Assembly: GCF_900114605.1 (NCBI RefSeq)
Contig: NZ_FOTP01000003.1
Span: forward strand, 124,001-188,000
Reading direction: 5' to 3'
Source: Bradyrhizobium sp. NFR13
GTDB taxonomy: Bacteria; Pseudomonadota; Alphaproteobacteria; Rhizobiales; Xanthobacteraceae
DNA: 64,000 nt
Below are positions 46,730 through 57,251 of the stretch, piece by piece; the stretch's first letter is position 1; each line of letters begins with the position of its first letter. The notes below the pieces were generated by a model. The model was not told where the DNA came from. It saw only the letters and a program-made list of their open reading frames with translations, and ran no database searches. The position numbers and the translations under genes are program-made.

Positions 46730-48889
46730 ATGAAACGCATCGACGCCCACGGACTGCAGATCGCCCCCGTCCTGTTCGACTTCATCGCCAAGGAAGCCGC
46801 CCCCGGGACCGGCATTGCGCCGGATGCGTTCTGGGCGGGCGTTGCAGGTCTCATCAAGGACCTCGGCCCGAAGAACCGCGAACTGCTCAAGGTGCGCGAT
46901 ACGCTGCAGGCCAAGATCGATGCCTGGCATCTGGCCAACAAGGGCGCCTTCGACATGAACGCCTATACGGCGTTCCTCAGGGAGATCGGCTATCTCCTCC
47001 CGGAGCCCGCGACCAAGCAGGTCGAGACCGCCAATGTCGATATCGAGATCGGCCAGATCTGCGGCCCGCAGCTCGTGGTGCCGCTCACCAATGCGCGCTA
47101 CGCGCTGAATGCCGCAAATGCGCGCTGGGGCAGCCTCTACGATGCCTTCTACGGCACCGATGCGATCCCGCATGATCCGTCTGAAGGTGGCAAAGGCTAC
47201 AACAAAGCACGCGGCGACAAAGTCATCGCCAAGGCCAAGGCCTTCCTCGATCAGGCCGCGCCGCTCGCCACTGGCAGCCACACCGATGTCACGGCCTACA
47301 GCATCATTGCGGGCCAGCTCTCCGCCAAGCTCAAGAGCGGCAATCTGACCGCGCTGAAGAACGAATCCCAACTCGCCGGCTATCTCGGCGAGCTCGCTGC
47401 CCCGACCTCGATCCTGCTGGTCAATAACGGCCTGCATATCGAAGTGAAGATCGACCGCACCAACACCATCGGCAAGGACGATTCAGCCGGCGTGGCTGAC
47501 ATGATCATGGAATCGGCGGTCTCGACTATTCTCGACATGGAAGACAGCGTCGCCACCGTGGACGCCGACGACAAGGTGCTGGTCTATCGCAACACGCTCG
47601 GCCTGATGAACGGCACGCTCTCGGCCGACTTCGAAAAGGGCGGCAAGACGCTGAAGCGCGCGCTCAACGAAGACCGTGTTTACAAGACGATTGATGGCAA
47701 GAGTCTGACGTTGCATGGCCGCAGCCTGATGCTGATGCGCAATGTCGGTCATCACATGTTCACGGACGCCGTGCTCGACAGTACTGGCGAGGAAATTCCG
47801 GAAGGCCTGCTCGATGCCGCCGTTGCCGGCCTGATCGCAATCCACGACCTCAAGAGCAAGGGTCCGATCCGCAACAGCCGCACCGGCTCGATCTATATCG
47901 TCAAGCCGAAGATGCACGGCCCCGATGAAGTGGCGCTGACCTGCGAAATCTTTGCGCACGTTGAGAAACTGCTGTCGCTGCCTGAGAACACCATGAAGGT
48001 CGGCATCATGGATGAGGAACGCCGCACCACGGTGAACCTCAAGGCCTGTATCCAGAATGCATCCAAGCGCATCATGTTCATCAACACAGGCTTCCTCGAC
48101 CGCACCGGCGACGAGATCCACACGTCGATGGAAGCGGGTCCGATGATCCGCAAGAACGACATGAAGGCGACGCCGTGGATCAAGGCTTATGAAGAGTGGA
48201 ACGTGGATGTCGGCCTGATCGATGGCCTGCCGGGCCATGCCCAGATCGGCAAGGGCATGTGGGCCGCGCCCGACAAGATGGCGGACATGCTCACGCAGAA
48301 GCTCGGCCATCCGCAGGCCGGCGCCACCACCGCATGGGTGCCCTCGCCCACCGCCGCGACGCTGCACGCGTTGCACTATCATCAGATCGATGTCGCCACG
48401 CGCCAGAAGGATCTCGCCAAGGGCGGGCCGCGCGGCAAGCTCACCGACATCCTCACCATTCCGGTGTCGCAGTCGAACTGGGCGCCGGATGATGTGAAGC
48501 AGGAGATCGACAACAACTGCCAGGGTATCCTCGGCTATGTCGTACGTTGGATCGACCAAGGCGTCGGCTGTTCCAAGGTGCCGGACATTCATGGCGTCGG
48601 CCTGATGGAAGATCGGGCCACGCTGCGCATCTCCGCCCAGCATCTCGCCAACTGGCTGCATCAGGGCGTCATTACCAGGGATCAGGTGATGGAATCGCTG
48701 AAGCGCATGGCTGTGGTGGTGGACGAGCAGAACAAGGGCGACGCGCTGTATCAGAACATGGCGCCCTCGTTCGACGGCGTCGCCTTCAAGGCCGCCTGCG
48801 ATCTGATCTTCGAAGGACGCACGCAGCCTAACGGCTATACTGAATACATCCTCACGGCGCGCCGCCGCGAAGCGAAGGCGTTGGCTTGA
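46730..48889 (+). CDS. glcB: Malate synthase G
   Basis: 719 residues, the usual length of the G form. Converts glyoxylate and acetyl-CoA to malate. Metal-site region [10 protein letters not shown] (about 267-276) and the C-terminal [11 protein letters not shown] with the catalytic Asp near 628 are present. Isocitrate lyase is not in the window. It ends at a bidirectional terminator shared with the small membrane protein gene. Confidence 0.96.
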   Translation: MKRIDAHGLQIAPVLFDFIAKEAAPGTGIAPDAFWAGVAGLIKDLGPKNRELLKVRDTLQAKIDAWHLANKGAFDMNAYTAFLREIGYLLPEPATKQVETANVDIEIGQICGPQLVVPLTNARYALNAANARWGSLYDAFYGTDAIPHDPSEGGKGYNKARGDKVIAKAKAFLDQAAPLATGSHTDVTAYSIIAGQLSAKLKSGNLTALKNESQLAGYLGELAAPTSILLVNNGLHIEVKIDRTNTIGKDDSAGVADMIMESAVSTILDMEDSVATVDADDKVLVYRNTLGLMNGTLSADFEKGGKTLKRALNEDRVYKTIDGKSLTLHGRSLMLMRNVGHHMFTDAVLDSTGEEIPEGLLDAAVAGLIAIHDLKSKGPIRNSRTGSIYIVKPKMHGPDEVALTCEIFAHVEKLLSLPENTMKVGIMDEERRTTVNLKACIQNASKRIMFINTGFLDRTGDEIHTSMEAGPMIRKNDMKATPWIKAYEEWNVDVGLIDGLPGHAQIGKGMWAAPDKMADMLTQKLGHPQAGATTAWVPSPTAATLHALHYHQIDVATRQKDLAKGGPRGKLTDILTIPVSQSNWAPDDVKQEIDNNCQGILGYVVRWIDQGVGCSKVPDIHGVGLMEDRATLRISAQHLANWLHQGVITRDQVMESLKRMAVVVDEQNKGDALYQNMAPSFDGVAFKAACDLIFEGRTQPNGYTEYILTARRREAKALA

Positions 48890-48912
48890 TCGCAAGCGGC
48901 ACTATCAATAGC

Positions 48913-48945
48913 AAAAGCCCCGGCAAACCGCTGGGGCTTTTTTGT
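48913..48945. terminator. Bidirectional terminator after glcB
   Basis: Stem AAAAGCCCC / GGGGCTTTT (48913-48921, 48933-48941) with T-run on the + strand and TTTT on the - strand. It ends both glcB and the small gene coming from the other side. Confidence 0.85.
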
Positions 48946-48957
48946 TAGTCCATCTCG

Positions 48958-49113
48958 CTAGAAAACCGCGATGTACTTCAGCAACGAGATCACACCGAGA
49001 ATGATCACGACGACGCGGCAAATCTGCTTCGCGCGGCCATCGATCGGCAACAGATTGATCAAGTACAGAATGAGAATGACGACGAGAAAAGTGATCAAGA
49101 CGCCGACGAGCAT
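48958..49113 (-). CDS. Thivi_2564-like small membrane protein, 51 residues
   Basis: Reads MLVGVLITFLVVILILYLIN (first membrane helix), then LLPIDGRAKQICR and a second helix VVVIILGVISLLKYIAVF, ending at a TAG. ATG 49113 is preceded by GGGGGATACGCAC. The layout of two short helices joined by LPIDGRAK is that of the Thivi_2564 family of small membrane proteins of unknown function. It is shorter than typical open-frame cut-offs. Confidence 0.72.
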   Translation of the reverse strand: MLVGVLITFLVVILILYLINLLPIDGRAKQICRVVVIILGVISLLKYIAVF

Positions 49114-49483
49114 GTGCGTATCCCCCCAGACTCAATGGAAACGAATAGCAGCCCCGGCCATCGCAGCTGCTCAACAGTGATCCAACGTGGGCGAGAGCAT
49201 TGGGTTCCCGGACCGGAACAAAAGAACCTCGCCAAACTAGGCACGCAAGCTGGCTCTCAGGTCACCGACGGTCACGTAGAATCCGCGCCGCCAGCGGAGT
49301 GCCGAACCCGCGCGGAGAAGCAGAACCGATCAATCGCCGGGCATCGTCCTTCGCCGTGCCGCAAGAACGCTTACGCACCAACCACCTAAAGTAGCCGTAT
49401 TCAAGCCTGCTTCACGATACGTGTGCAATCGGAAATATTTACCATTTGAAGCCTTACTAAATCAAATATTTGGGGGATTCATG
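49114..49483. other. 370-base leader region upstream of the first chemoreceptor
   Basis: Divergent region between the small membrane protein and the first chemoreceptor. The 14-base element CCACCTAAAGTAGC (49382-49395) and AATATTTACCA (49434-49444) recur at nearly the same distance upstream of the second chemoreceptor. No coding frame is supported in 49120-49380. Confidence 0.5.
49382..49483 (+). promoter_or_regulatory. Shared leader and promoter-like element, first chemoreceptor
   Basis: CCACCTAAAGTAGC lies 102 bases before the start, followed by AATATTTACCA and the ribosome site GGGGGA six bases before ATG 49484. The element's CTAAAGT resembles the -35 box of sigma-28 promoters, but no sigma-28 -10 box fits. 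Confidence 0.5.
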
Positions 49484-51577
49484 ATGTTCAATCGATTGAC
49501 CGTTTCCGCATTGCTTCAATCTGTCATCGTCGTCATGGCGCTTTGCGTGGTCGCCGTTCTGGCAACGACAGCCTGGGATTCGTACGGGCGGTTACGTTCA
49601 GCCAGCCGTATCTCGGTAATTGCGGACGCCTCCGCGAATGCCTTCAAGGCGATGCATAATTTGCGCACCGACCGTGCGTCGACGAACCGGAACCTCAACA
49701 ACGAGACAGTCATTCAGCCGGACGGAGAAAAATATCTACGGTCCATTCGCGATTCCGAGATGCCAGCGATGCGAGCAGCGGCTGATCTCATTGCCACCAT
49801 CGAATTTGCCGATCAAAAGACGCTGCACCCGACGCTGGTCCAGCTGGTCAACAAGCTGACCGCTCTGCAAACCGAATCCTGGGACGCGATGAGCAAGCCG
49901 AAGGCGTCGCGCCGCGCAGCCCTCGGCAAGGAATACATGGAGACCACGCAGGCGCTGCTTGAAACACTGGAGAAAGTGTCGGCCCAGCTCGCCGCCGCGG
50001 TGAACCACCACGATCCCGTGATCGATCAACTACTGTCGATCAAACAAGCGGCCTGGCTGCTGCGCAACACCGCCGGCGAAGGATCCCTCCTCGTCGCGAA
50101 TGGCCTTGCCGCCGGACGCGCCACACCGGAGAATAAGCTCGCCTACACCAAGTTTGTTGGCGGCATCGACGCCGCCTGGAATGCACTGGAATTGTCCGCG
50201 TCTGGAATGCAGCTTCCAGCCAGCCTGGCTGCAACCATGGCTGCTGCGAAGGTCGCTTATTTCGACCCGCAATATATGGCTCTTCGTGACCGCGTCATGA
50301 ATGCACTGGTGAACGGTGAAAAGCCCGAAATCACCGCAAGCGAATGGACTCCAATCACCGTTGATCGCATGGCCAGTGCGGTTACAGTCGCCGAACGAGC
50401 GCTGAATGAAGCAAAAAGCCACACCTTGACGCAGTGGACTGCCGCGCAGCACGCGTTGATCCTGCAACTGGCGCTGCTCGCAGCCGCGCTCGGCATAGCA
50501 TTCGGCAGCATGGTTGCCGTCACCCGCCGCGTCATCACCCCGCTGCACACCATCCGCGATGCGATGCTGAAAGTCGCCGCAGGCGATCTCGTCGTCGATG
50601 CCGGCTATTCCGAACGGAAGGACGAAATCGGCGCGCTCGCCGGCGCTCTGGAGACCTTCAAGCAACAGGCCAAGGAGAAAGCACAGATCGAACAGCAGGA
50701 GCGCAATCGCAACGCCGACGCGACCCAGCGGCAGCAGGCCATCGAACAGCACATCGGGACCTTCGAGGTCCAGATGCGCGATGCGCTCAACGCACTCGGC
50801 AACGCGTCCGATCAGATGAACACCACATCGGATGGCATGGCGGTCGTATCCAGCCAGACCAATGCCCGCGTGCAGGTCGCAGCAAAAGCTTCGGGCGAAG
50901 CCTCCCTGAACGTGCAGAATGTCGCCTCGGCCGCCGAACAGCTGAGCTCGTCGATCAACGATATCAGCCGGCAGGCCGCGCACGCCGCGGGAATCGCCAG
51001 TCGCGCCGTCAATCAGGCGCAGGAAACCGACGGCACCGTCCAAGGCCTCGCCAAGACCGCCAACCGGATCGGCGAGGTGGTCGGGTTGATCAACGATATC
51101 GCCTCGCAAACCAACCTGCTAGCGCTCAACGCCACTATCGAAGCCGCGCGCGCTGGCGAGGCCGGACGCGGCTTTGCGGTCGTCGCGTCGGAAGTGAAGT
51201 CACTGGCCAGCCAGACCGCCAAGGCAACCGACGATATTTCCGAGCAGATCGCAGATATCCAGAAGGTCGCCAATGAGGCCATCGAGGCAATCAAGTCGAT
51301 CGGCGGCATCATCGGCGAAGTCAATGAAGTAGCAACTGCCATCGCCGCGGCCGTCGAGGAACAGGGAGCCGCGACACAGGAGATCACCCGGAGCACGCAG
51401 CAGGCCGCCGATGGCACCCGCAATGTGTCGGACAACATCGCCGGCGTCAGCGCCGATGCGGATGCAGCTGGCGCCGCCGCGCAGGATGTGAAGGTAGCCT
51501 CGGAAACGCTGGCCACGCAGACGCGCCAGCTCGGCACTCAGGTAACGGACTTCCTCGGCAAGATCCGGGCTGCCTAG
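49484..51577 (+). CDS. Methyl-accepting chemotaxis protein (first of tandem pair)
   Basis: 697 residues. TM1 about 9-29; a helical periplasmic sensor of about 290 residues; TM2 about 326-347; HAMP to about 400; then the signalling domain with the hairpin tip [20 protein letters not shown] (about 542). Start ATG 49484 is fixed by GGGGGA six bases upstream and by the equal start of the second copy. The sensor has a helical LRTDRAS segment vaguely like nitrate-sensing NIT or HBM domains; the ligand is unknown. No C-terminal CheR-binding pentapeptide is present. Confidence 0.93.
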   Translation: MFNRLTVSALLQSVIVVMALCVVAVLATTAWDSYGRLRSASRISVIADASANAFKAMHNLRTDRASTNRNLNNETVIQPDGEKYLRSIRDSEMPAMRAAADLIATIEFADQKTLHPTLVQLVNKLTALQTESWDAMSKPKASRRAALGKEYMETTQALLETLEKVSAQLAAAVNHHDPVIDQLLSIKQAAWLLRNTAGEGSLLVANGLAAGRATPENKLAYTKFVGGIDAAWNALELSASGMQLPASLAATMAAAKVAYFDPQYMALRDRVMNALVNGEKPEITASEWTPITVDRMASAVTVAERALNEAKSHTLTQWTAAQHALILQLALLAAALGIAFGSMVAVTRRVITPLHTIRDAMLKVAAGDLVVDAGYSERKDEIGALAGALETFKQQAKEKAQIEQQERNRNADATQRQQAIEQHIGTFEVQMRDALNALGNASDQMNTTSDGMAVVSSQTNARVQVAAKASGEASLNVQNVASAAEQLSSSINDISRQAAHAAGIASRAVNQAQETDGTVQGLAKTANRIGEVVGLINDIASQTNLLALNATIEAARAGEAGRGFAVVASEVKSLASQTAKATDDISEQIADIQKVANEAIEAIKSIGGIIGEVNEVATAIAAAVEEQGAATQEITRSTQQAADGTRNVSDNIAGVSADADAAGAAAQDVKVASETLATQTRQLGTQVTDFLGKIRAA

Positions 51578-51619
51578 GCAAGGCCTCATCAGTCACGTCA
51601 TTGAGCGCTGACAAGTATC

Positions 51620-51648
51620 AAAGCCCCGGCATCGTCGGGGCTTTTTTT
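51620..51648 (+). terminator. Intrinsic terminator between the chemoreceptors
   Basis: Stem AAAGCCCCG / CGGGGCTTT with a seven-base loop and a run of seven T, 42 bases after the first chemoreceptor stop. It makes the two genes separate transcripts. Confidence 0.9.
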
Positions 51649-51678
51649 CGTTGAAGCGTCGCCGGACACGACAATTTT

Positions 51679-51784
51679 CCACCTAAAGTAGCTTTATAAT
51701 AAACATATTTACCAAGACGGGCATGAGCGTGAATATTTACCAATTGCAGCCTTAAATACCGAAATATTTTTTGGGGGATTCATT
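51679..51784 (+). promoter_or_regulatory. Shared leader and promoter-like element, second chemoreceptor
   Basis: The same CCACCTAAAGTAGC (51679-51692) and AATATTTACCA (51732-51742) recur with the ribosome site GGGGGATTCATT before GTG 51785. The spacing from element to AATATTT is 53 bases, against 52 in the first copy. Confidence 0.5.
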
Positions 51785-53878
51785 GTGCTTCATCGATTGA
51801 CCGTTTCCGCATTGCTCAAGTCCGTGATCGCCATCATGGCGGTCTGTGTCGTCATATTCCTGGTTCTCAGCGCGTGGGAATCATATGGGCGCCTCAACGT
51901 CGCGGGGCGCATGTCGACGATCGCCGAGGCATCCGGCCATGTGTTCAAGGCAATGCACAATCTGCGCACTGACCGGTCCACGACGTTCCGCACGTTGAAC
52001 GCCGACACCGTGATTCAGCCCGATACTGAGGCCTATCTGCGCCGTATCCGCGGCGCCGAAATGCCGGCAATGAAAACAGCAGGAGAATTGCTGGTCACCG
52101 CCGACTTCCCCGGCAAGGCGACGCTGGTGCCCGAATTCAACCGGCTGATGCAGGCATTGATCGCGTTGCAGACCGAATCCTGGGACCAGATGAGCAAGCC
52201 AAAGGCCTCGCGCCGCGCTGGCCTTGCCAAGGAATTCCAGGACAATGTCGATTCCGTTCTGGCCATGCTCGAAAAAGTCTCCTCCGCCCTCACGGCCGCC
52301 GTAACCCACAACGATCCGGTGATCGATCAGTTGCTGTCGATCAAGCAGATGGCCTGGCTGATGCGCAACACATCGGGCGACGCCTCGGTCATCGTGTCAA
52401 ACGCGCTCGCGGTCAACAAGATCTCGCCGGAGCTGCAGCGGAGCTATGTGAAGCTGACGGGCGGCATCGAGACCGGATGGAATGCCTTGGAAATCGCATC
52501 GTCGGGGACTGAACTGCCACAAGGTCTCATCACGGCCCTTGCTGCGGCGAAGGCATCCTATTTCGATCCGCAATACTTGGCACTGCGCGACCGTCTGATT
52601 CAGGCTGTCGCGACCGGCGAGAAACCCGAAATGCCTGCGACGGCCTGGACACCACTAACCGTGGACAAGATGAGCACAGCCGTGGTCGTAGCCGAGCGCG
52701 CACTTGACGAGGCCAAGAACCACAGCATCGCACAATGGTCCGTCGCGCAACGCTCGCTGATTTTGCAACTTGTGCTTCTGAGTACCGCAATCCTGCTAGC
52801 GGTGGGCGCCATAGTGACCATCACGCGGCGTGTGACCACGCCACTGCTTACGATCCGCGACGCGATGCTGAAAGTGGCTGGCGGCGATCTCACTGTCGAT
52901 GCCGGCTATAGCGACCGCCAGGACGAAATCGGCGCCTTGGCCGGCGCATTGGGGACCTTCAAGAAGCAGGCGATGGAAAAAGCCGAGATCGAGGCGCAGG
53001 AACGCCATCGAAATGCCAATGCCGGCCAGCGTCAGCAGGCCGTTGAACAGTATATCGGCATGTTCGAGATCCAGATGCGCGATACGCTGGGCGCCCTTGG
53101 CAGCGCCTCGGACCAAATGAATACGACATCCGACGGCATGGCCGCCGTGTCCAGCCAGACCAATGCCCGCGTGCAGGATGCTGCACGCGCCTCCGGCGAA
53201 GCCTCGGTGAATGTGCAAAATGTCGCCGCCGCGGCAGAGGAGCTAAGTGCCTCGATCAACGACATCAGCCGCCAGGCATCGCATGCAGCCGGCATCGCCA
53301 GCCGCGCCGTCAGCCAGGCCCAGCAGACCGACAATACCGTTCAGGGCCTCGCTCAGACAGCGAACCGGATCGGCGAAGTCGTCGGCCTTATCAACGACAT
53401 CGCCTCGCAGACCAATCTGCTGGCGCTCAATGCCACCATCGAAGCAGCGCGTGCCGGCGAAGCCGGCCGTGGCTTTGCGGTCGTCGCATCGGAAGTGAAG
53501 TCACTGGCCAGCCAGACCGCCAAGGCGACCGAGGATATTTCCGAACAGATCGCGGACATCCAGAAGGTCGCCAATGAGGCCATCGAAGCCATCAAGTCGA
53601 TCGGCGGCATTATCGGCGAAGTCAATGAAGTCGCCACCGCGATTGCGGCTGCGGTCGAAGAACAGGGTGCAGCGACGCAGGAAATCACCCGCAGCACCCA
53701 GCAGGCGGCTGATGGCACCCGCAACGTCTCGGACAATATCAGCGGCGTCAGCGCCGATGCCGACGCGGCCGGCGCGGCCGCTCAGGATGTGAAGGTGGCA
53801 TCAGAGACGCTGGCGACGCAGACACGCCAGCTCGGCACTCAGGTGACGGACTTCCTCGGCAAAATCCGAACGGCCTAA
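51785..53878 (+). CDS. Methyl-accepting chemotaxis protein (second of tandem pair)
   Basis: 697 residues, the same length as the first copy and built the same way. The signalling half is almost identical to it (hairpin [20 protein letters not shown], then [13 protein letters not shown], ending [10 protein letters not shown]), while the periplasmic sensor differs at many positions (for example [17 protein letters not shown] against [17 protein letters not shown]). Start is GTG 51785, supported by the leader alignment. The pair looks like a tandem duplication with divergent sensing. Confidence 0.93.
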   Translation: MLHRLTVSALLKSVIAIMAVCVVIFLVLSAWESYGRLNVAGRMSTIAEASGHVFKAMHNLRTDRSTTFRTLNADTVIQPDTEAYLRRIRGAEMPAMKTAGELLVTADFPGKATLVPEFNRLMQALIALQTESWDQMSKPKASRRAGLAKEFQDNVDSVLAMLEKVSSALTAAVTHNDPVIDQLLSIKQMAWLMRNTSGDASVIVSNALAVNKISPELQRSYVKLTGGIETGWNALEIASSGTELPQGLITALAAAKASYFDPQYLALRDRLIQAVATGEKPEMPATAWTPLTVDKMSTAVVVAERALDEAKNHSIAQWSVAQRSLILQLVLLSTAILLAVGAIVTITRRVTTPLLTIRDAMLKVAGGDLTVDAGYSDRQDEIGALAGALGTFKKQAMEKAEIEAQERHRNANAGQRQQAVEQYIGMFEIQMRDTLGALGSASDQMNTTSDGMAAVSSQTNARVQDAARASGEASVNVQNVAAAAEELSASINDISRQASHAAGIASRAVSQAQQTDNTVQGLAQTANRIGEVVGLINDIASQTNLLALNATIEAARAGEAGRGFAVVASEVKSLASQTAKATEDISEQIADIQKVANEAIEAIKSIGGIIGEVNEVATAIAAAVEEQGAATQEITRSTQQAADGTRNVSDNISGVSADADAAGAAAQDVKVASETLATQTRQLGTQVTDFLGKIRTA

Positions 53879-53892
53879 GTGGGATCTATAAC

Positions 53893-53917
53893 GTGGCGCG
53901 GGTTATTCCCGCGCCAC
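53893..53917. terminator. Hairpin between second chemoreceptor and DUF2865 gene
   Basis: Perfect 10-bp stem GTGGCGCGGG / CCCGCGCCAC with loop TTATT, overlapping the last codons of the DUF2865 gene. T-runs are lacking; it may slow polymerase from the chemoreceptor side. Confidence 0.4.
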
Positions 53918-54535
53918 CACCGGCATCCGTTCATACTTTGCTTGCAGCAACGGCGACACCGGTGACATGTTCAGCGATGCGCCGCGTTTGTCCGCGCCGC
54001 GGCCCGTGACCATCAATCCCTCGGCACCAGCGACAATGTCGCCTTTGCGCAAGGTCGGGTCGTTCTCGAGCTTCACCGGCGCCAGACCGATTTGGTCTTT
54101 GCCGTTGCAGGTGCAGCCGGCCACCAGCTCGGTGCGATACTTGAATGCATTCGGCAGATCCAAATACGGCTTACCGCCGTCTGTCACCGCTGTGTCGATA
54201 CTGCTGCCATAAACAACCTTGGTATCGCTCGCCGGACAGAAATTATTGCATGACGCTGCGCGGCTCTGACTGTCTGTGGCTGATATCGGGAAGTAACGCC
54301 CGTCGCACGTACGCACGCAAAAAGCCTGACGCCCGCCGCTTGATGCGCGAGCGCGCTGCTCCTGCACAGGCTGGCCTTCATGGACAAAAGGCAGCGAGAT
54401 ATCGGGGCCACGGCCACGCGCCATCCCGCCGAACAATGCCGAGAAAAAATCCTGTGCCTGCGCCGGAGCAGCACCGAGCACAACAATCGCCGCGACCGCG
54501 CTGAGGGCCATCCGATGTCCTGGAAATCGAGCCAT
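53903..54535 (-). CDS. DUF2865 domain secreted protein
   Basis: 210 residues, signal peptide cleaved near AQAQ (about 28). The core AFCVRTCDGRYFPIS with ASCNNFCPASDTKVVYG and AGCTCNG shows three Cys pairs, the pattern of DUF2865, found in Bradyrhizobium-type genomes. Likely periplasmic or outer-envelope and disulfide-bonded. ATG 54535 follows GGAGG. A neighbouring L,D-transpeptidase on the same strand suggests a cell-wall setting. Confidence 0.85.
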   Translation of the reverse strand: MARFPGHRMALSAVAAIVVLGAAPAQAQDFFSALFGGMARGRGPDISLPFVHEGQPVQEQRARASSGGRQAFCVRTCDGRYFPISATDSQSRAASCNNFCPASDTKVVYGSSIDTAVTDGGKPYLDLPNAFKYRTELVAGCTCNGKDQIGLAPVKLENDPTLRKGDIVAGAEGLMVTGRGADKRGASLNMSPVSPLLQAKYERMPVVARE

Positions 54536-54574
54536 GGGGCCTCCAACGCGGTATTAATGCGGAATGATCGACTC

Positions 54575-55366
54575 TCAGTAGAGCGACGACGCGGAAAGGT
54601 TCATCGCCTGACGACCCAGAGATTGCTGCGCGCCGGCAGGGCGAACCGAGATCGATGTGACGCTGCGCGGCGCCGGAGCCGTGCGCGCCTCATAGCGTGG
54701 GGCAACCGACTTCGGCAGCACCACAACCCTGGTCCCAACGCTGACGCGGCTAAAAAGGTCCTGCACATCGTCATTTGTCAGGCGGATACAACCCGACGAC
54801 ACGAATTTGCCGATGGTTGACGGATCATTTGTGCCATGGATGCGATAGGCGCTGGAGCCAAGATACATCGCACGGGCACCGAGCGGATTGCCGGGGCCAC
54901 CAGCCATAAAGCGCGGCAGATAGGGCTGGCGCGCAATCATTTCCTGCGGTGGATGCCAATCCGGCCATTCCGCCTTGCGTGTGACGGTCTGCGTGCCGGA
55001 CCAAGTAAATCCTTCGCGACCAACACCGACGCCGTAGCGGATCGCGCGGTTGTTGCCGAGCACGTAATAAAGCTGGGTATTGCCCGTATCGATGATCACC
55101 GTACCTGGCGCTTCGCGGGTCATATAGCTGACTTCAGCGCGTCGCAGGCGCTCGGGTAGAGCAACATCCATGTTCTCCCGCACCCGCGGCGCAGCCATCA
55201 CATCGTCGTCCGGTGGAAACGTGCTTAGCGCAGCCGGTACATAGTTCATTACCTGCGCTGATGCGCTGGAGATGAACGGCGGAGCTACGATTAGAGCGGC
55301 TGCAACAACGAACGGGCTTGTGAGACGCAGTGAAAGCTTGCGGTTTCCAGATGATGCCTGTGACAT
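54575..55366 (-). CDS. L,D-transpeptidase (YkuD domain)
   Basis: 263 residues, signal peptide (cleavage near ASAQ, about 38). The YkuD domain covers about 85-215; the catalytic motif is HGTNDPSTIGKFVSSGCIRL with Cys near residue 193. It links or anchors peptidoglycan through 3-3 cross-links or lipoprotein attachment. The short Ala/Pro/Arg tail is typical. It is 39 bases upstream of the DUF2865 gene, so one operon is possible. Confidence 0.93.
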   Translation of the reverse strand: MSQASSGNRKLSLRLTSPFVVAAALIVAPPFISSASAQVMNYVPAALSTFPPDDDVMAAPRVRENMDVALPERLRRAEVSYMTREAPGTVIIDTGNTQLYYVLGNNRAIRYGVGVGREGFTWSGTQTVTRKAEWPDWHPPQEMIARQPYLPRFMAGGPGNPLGARAMYLGSSAYRIHGTNDPSTIGKFVSSGCIRLTNDDVQDLFSRVSVGTRVVVLPKSVAPRYEARTAPAPRSVTSISVRPAGAQQSLGRQAMNLSASSLY

Positions 55367-55601
55367 GTGACTGCCCCGTTTGGCGACGCGTCATCGTCAT
55401 GATGACCGCAACCAACTGCGCCAAAGCCTCACGGTTCCCTCCCCGCGGGCTTTCGCCGAATGATTTGTCAACCAAGGAACCATCACGAAATCGCGACGGA
55501 ACTTTTGCGGTATGGTCGTGTTGTAGAGCCCGATCGCATGTCGGCGGTCTGACGCGCGGATGCGGTCTGCGCGAACAAGTGGCGGCATGTCGGGACAGCT
55601 C

Positions 55602-56711
55602 ATGAGTGAAGTACGCGCTCTCCCCGAAAAGCCTGCAGGCACGCCGGTGCCCGAGAGCAAGATTGAGCAGCCGCCGGTGATCCGCCGTGCCGAGGTTGTC
55701 GCCTTTGCGTTGATATCGCTCTTGGTGATCACTGTGGTTGCGGTGCTCTATGTGGCCAAGGCGTTCTTCCTGCCGATCGTGACAGCTTTCATCATTGGCA
55801 CCATGTTGTCGCCCGCAGCGAGCTTTCTCGAAAAGCGTCGCATTCCGCGATCCGTTTCGGCAGTCCTGATCGTGATCTTGGTATGCGCCGGACTCGCCTT
55901 CATCGTGGGGCTTATTTCATCCCCTCTGATGGAATGGACGACGCGGCTCCCCGAACTAGGTTCGCTGCTCAAGAACAAGCTGCACGTCTTCGACCGACCG
56001 CTGGCGCTCTGGCACCAGATACAGAGCATATTCGGCAGCCCCGAAACGCTTGCGACAACAAAGTTCGAATTGCCCAAGATCGACTGGGTGCAGCCAACTG
56101 TGGAATTCCTGTCGCCAACCTTCACCGAATTCCTGCTGTTCTTCGCCACGCTGGTGCTGTTCATCGCAAGCTGGAAGGATCTGCGCCGCGCTCTGGTGAT
56201 GAACTTCGCCGATCACGAATGGCGGCTGCGAACGCTGCGCATTCTCAATGCCATAGAGACCAGCCTTGGCGAGTATCTGCTGATGGTCACGATGATCAAT
56301 TTTGGAGTCGGCATTGCCACCGGCTTGATCTGCGCGGCCACCGGCATGCCCAACCCGGCCGGCCTCGGCGCGCTGGCAGCCACGCTCAATTTCTTCCCGA
56401 TCATCGGCCCCGTCGCCATGTTCGTCATCCTGGTCGCGGTCGGCATCATTTCGTCGGAGACGATCGCCGCCGGCATGATCGCGCCGCTGCTGTTCGTTGG
56501 CCTTACGTTCCTCGAAGGCCATTTCATTACGCCCACGATTATCGGACGAAAATTGCAGCTCAACGCGCTGGCCGTGTTCATCGGACTGGCCTTCTGGACC
56601 TGGTTGTGGGGTCCGATGGGCGGCTTTCTTGCCGCACCGATCCTGATTGTCGGGCTGATCCTGAAAGAGCACTTGATGCCGATCAATTCGCCACAGTTGC
56701 CGCCGGAGTAA
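55602..56711 (+). CDS. AI-2E family (PerM-like) membrane permease
   Basis: 369 residues, about eight spans in two halves with a soluble middle (about 85-165). Segments VAKAFFLPIVTAFIIGTMLSP and PIIGPVAMFVILVAVG and the end GPMGGFLAAPILI match the AI-2E/PerM family, whose members export autoinducer-2 or act as Na+/H+ antiporters. ATG 55602 has GGGA six bases upstream; ATG 55587 also possible. Divergent from the L,D-transpeptidase. Confidence 0.88.
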   Translation: MSEVRALPEKPAGTPVPESKIEQPPVIRRAEVVAFALISLLVITVVAVLYVAKAFFLPIVTAFIIGTMLSPAASFLEKRRIPRSVSAVLIVILVCAGLAFIVGLISSPLMEWTTRLPELGSLLKNKLHVFDRPLALWHQIQSIFGSPETLATTKFELPKIDWVQPTVEFLSPTFTEFLLFFATLVLFIASWKDLRRALVMNFADHEWRLRTLRILNAIETSLGEYLLMVTMINFGVGIATGLICAATGMPNPAGLGALAATLNFFPIIGPVAMFVILVAVGIISSETIAAGMIAPLLFVGLTFLEGHFITPTIIGRKLQLNALAVFIGLAFWTWLWGPMGGFLAAPILIVGLILKEHLMPINSPQLPPE

Positions 56712-56786
56712 TCCGGCTCTACTGATGGAACCTACGGTCTAACCGGGCGTTTCTGCATTGGATTTTTAGTATCAGGGGAGCTTCGC

Positions 56787-57158
56787 ATGGCGGATATCGA
56801 TGGCCTGGATGAACTCAAGAAACTGACCGACAAAGCAACCTACAGCCGCCTTCAGAAGGATCTCGCCGCCGTGAAAAACGATGTTGCAGCCCTGACCGAA
56901 CAGATCACAGACGCCCTCAATGCCTTTACCGGCCAGGCCACCAAACAGGCCCGCCGCGGCGTCAGGCAAGCCCGTGCCGATGCCGAAGACATGATGTCCG
57001 ACATGCGGGAGCGCGGCAGCGCTGCCTATGATGCTGCGCATGACGCCGCCTATTCGCTCGAGGAAACGCTGGAAGACAGCATTACCCAGCGGCCGCTGGC
57101 CGCCGTTGGACTGGCGCTCGGCCTTGGAATCCTGATCGGGATGGCTTGGCGCCGCTGA
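56787..57158 (+). CDS. DUF883 (ElaB/YqjD-like) membrane protein
   Basis: 123 residues: long amphipathic helix (KKLTDKATYSRLQKDLAAV...) and a single C-terminal membrane span PLAAVGLALGLGILIGMAWRR. E. coli members tether ribosomes to the membrane in stationary phase. It is followed by a terminator and then a YqjE-like gene, the same pairing as E. coli yqjD-yqjE. Confidence 0.88.
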   Translation: MADIDGLDELKKLTDKATYSRLQKDLAAVKNDVAALTEQITDALNAFTGQATKQARRGVRQARADAEDMMSDMRERGSAAYDAAHDAAYSLEETLEDSITQRPLAAVGLALGLGILIGMAWRR

Positions 57159-57185
57159 GCATATGCGCAGGATTGAGTTGTAATG

Positions 57186-57220
57186 AACTGGCGGTGCCCG
57201 AGGGTGCCGTCAGTTTTCTT
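57186..57220 (+). terminator. Terminator after the DUF883 gene
   Basis: A 14-bp stem with three wobbles (AACTGGCGGTGCCC, 57186-57199; GGGTGCCGTCAGTT, 57202-57215) followed by TTCTTTG. Confidence 0.6.
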
Positions 57221-57251
57221 TGTATTTTAGAGTTCGGGTTCGGGGGCTTCC

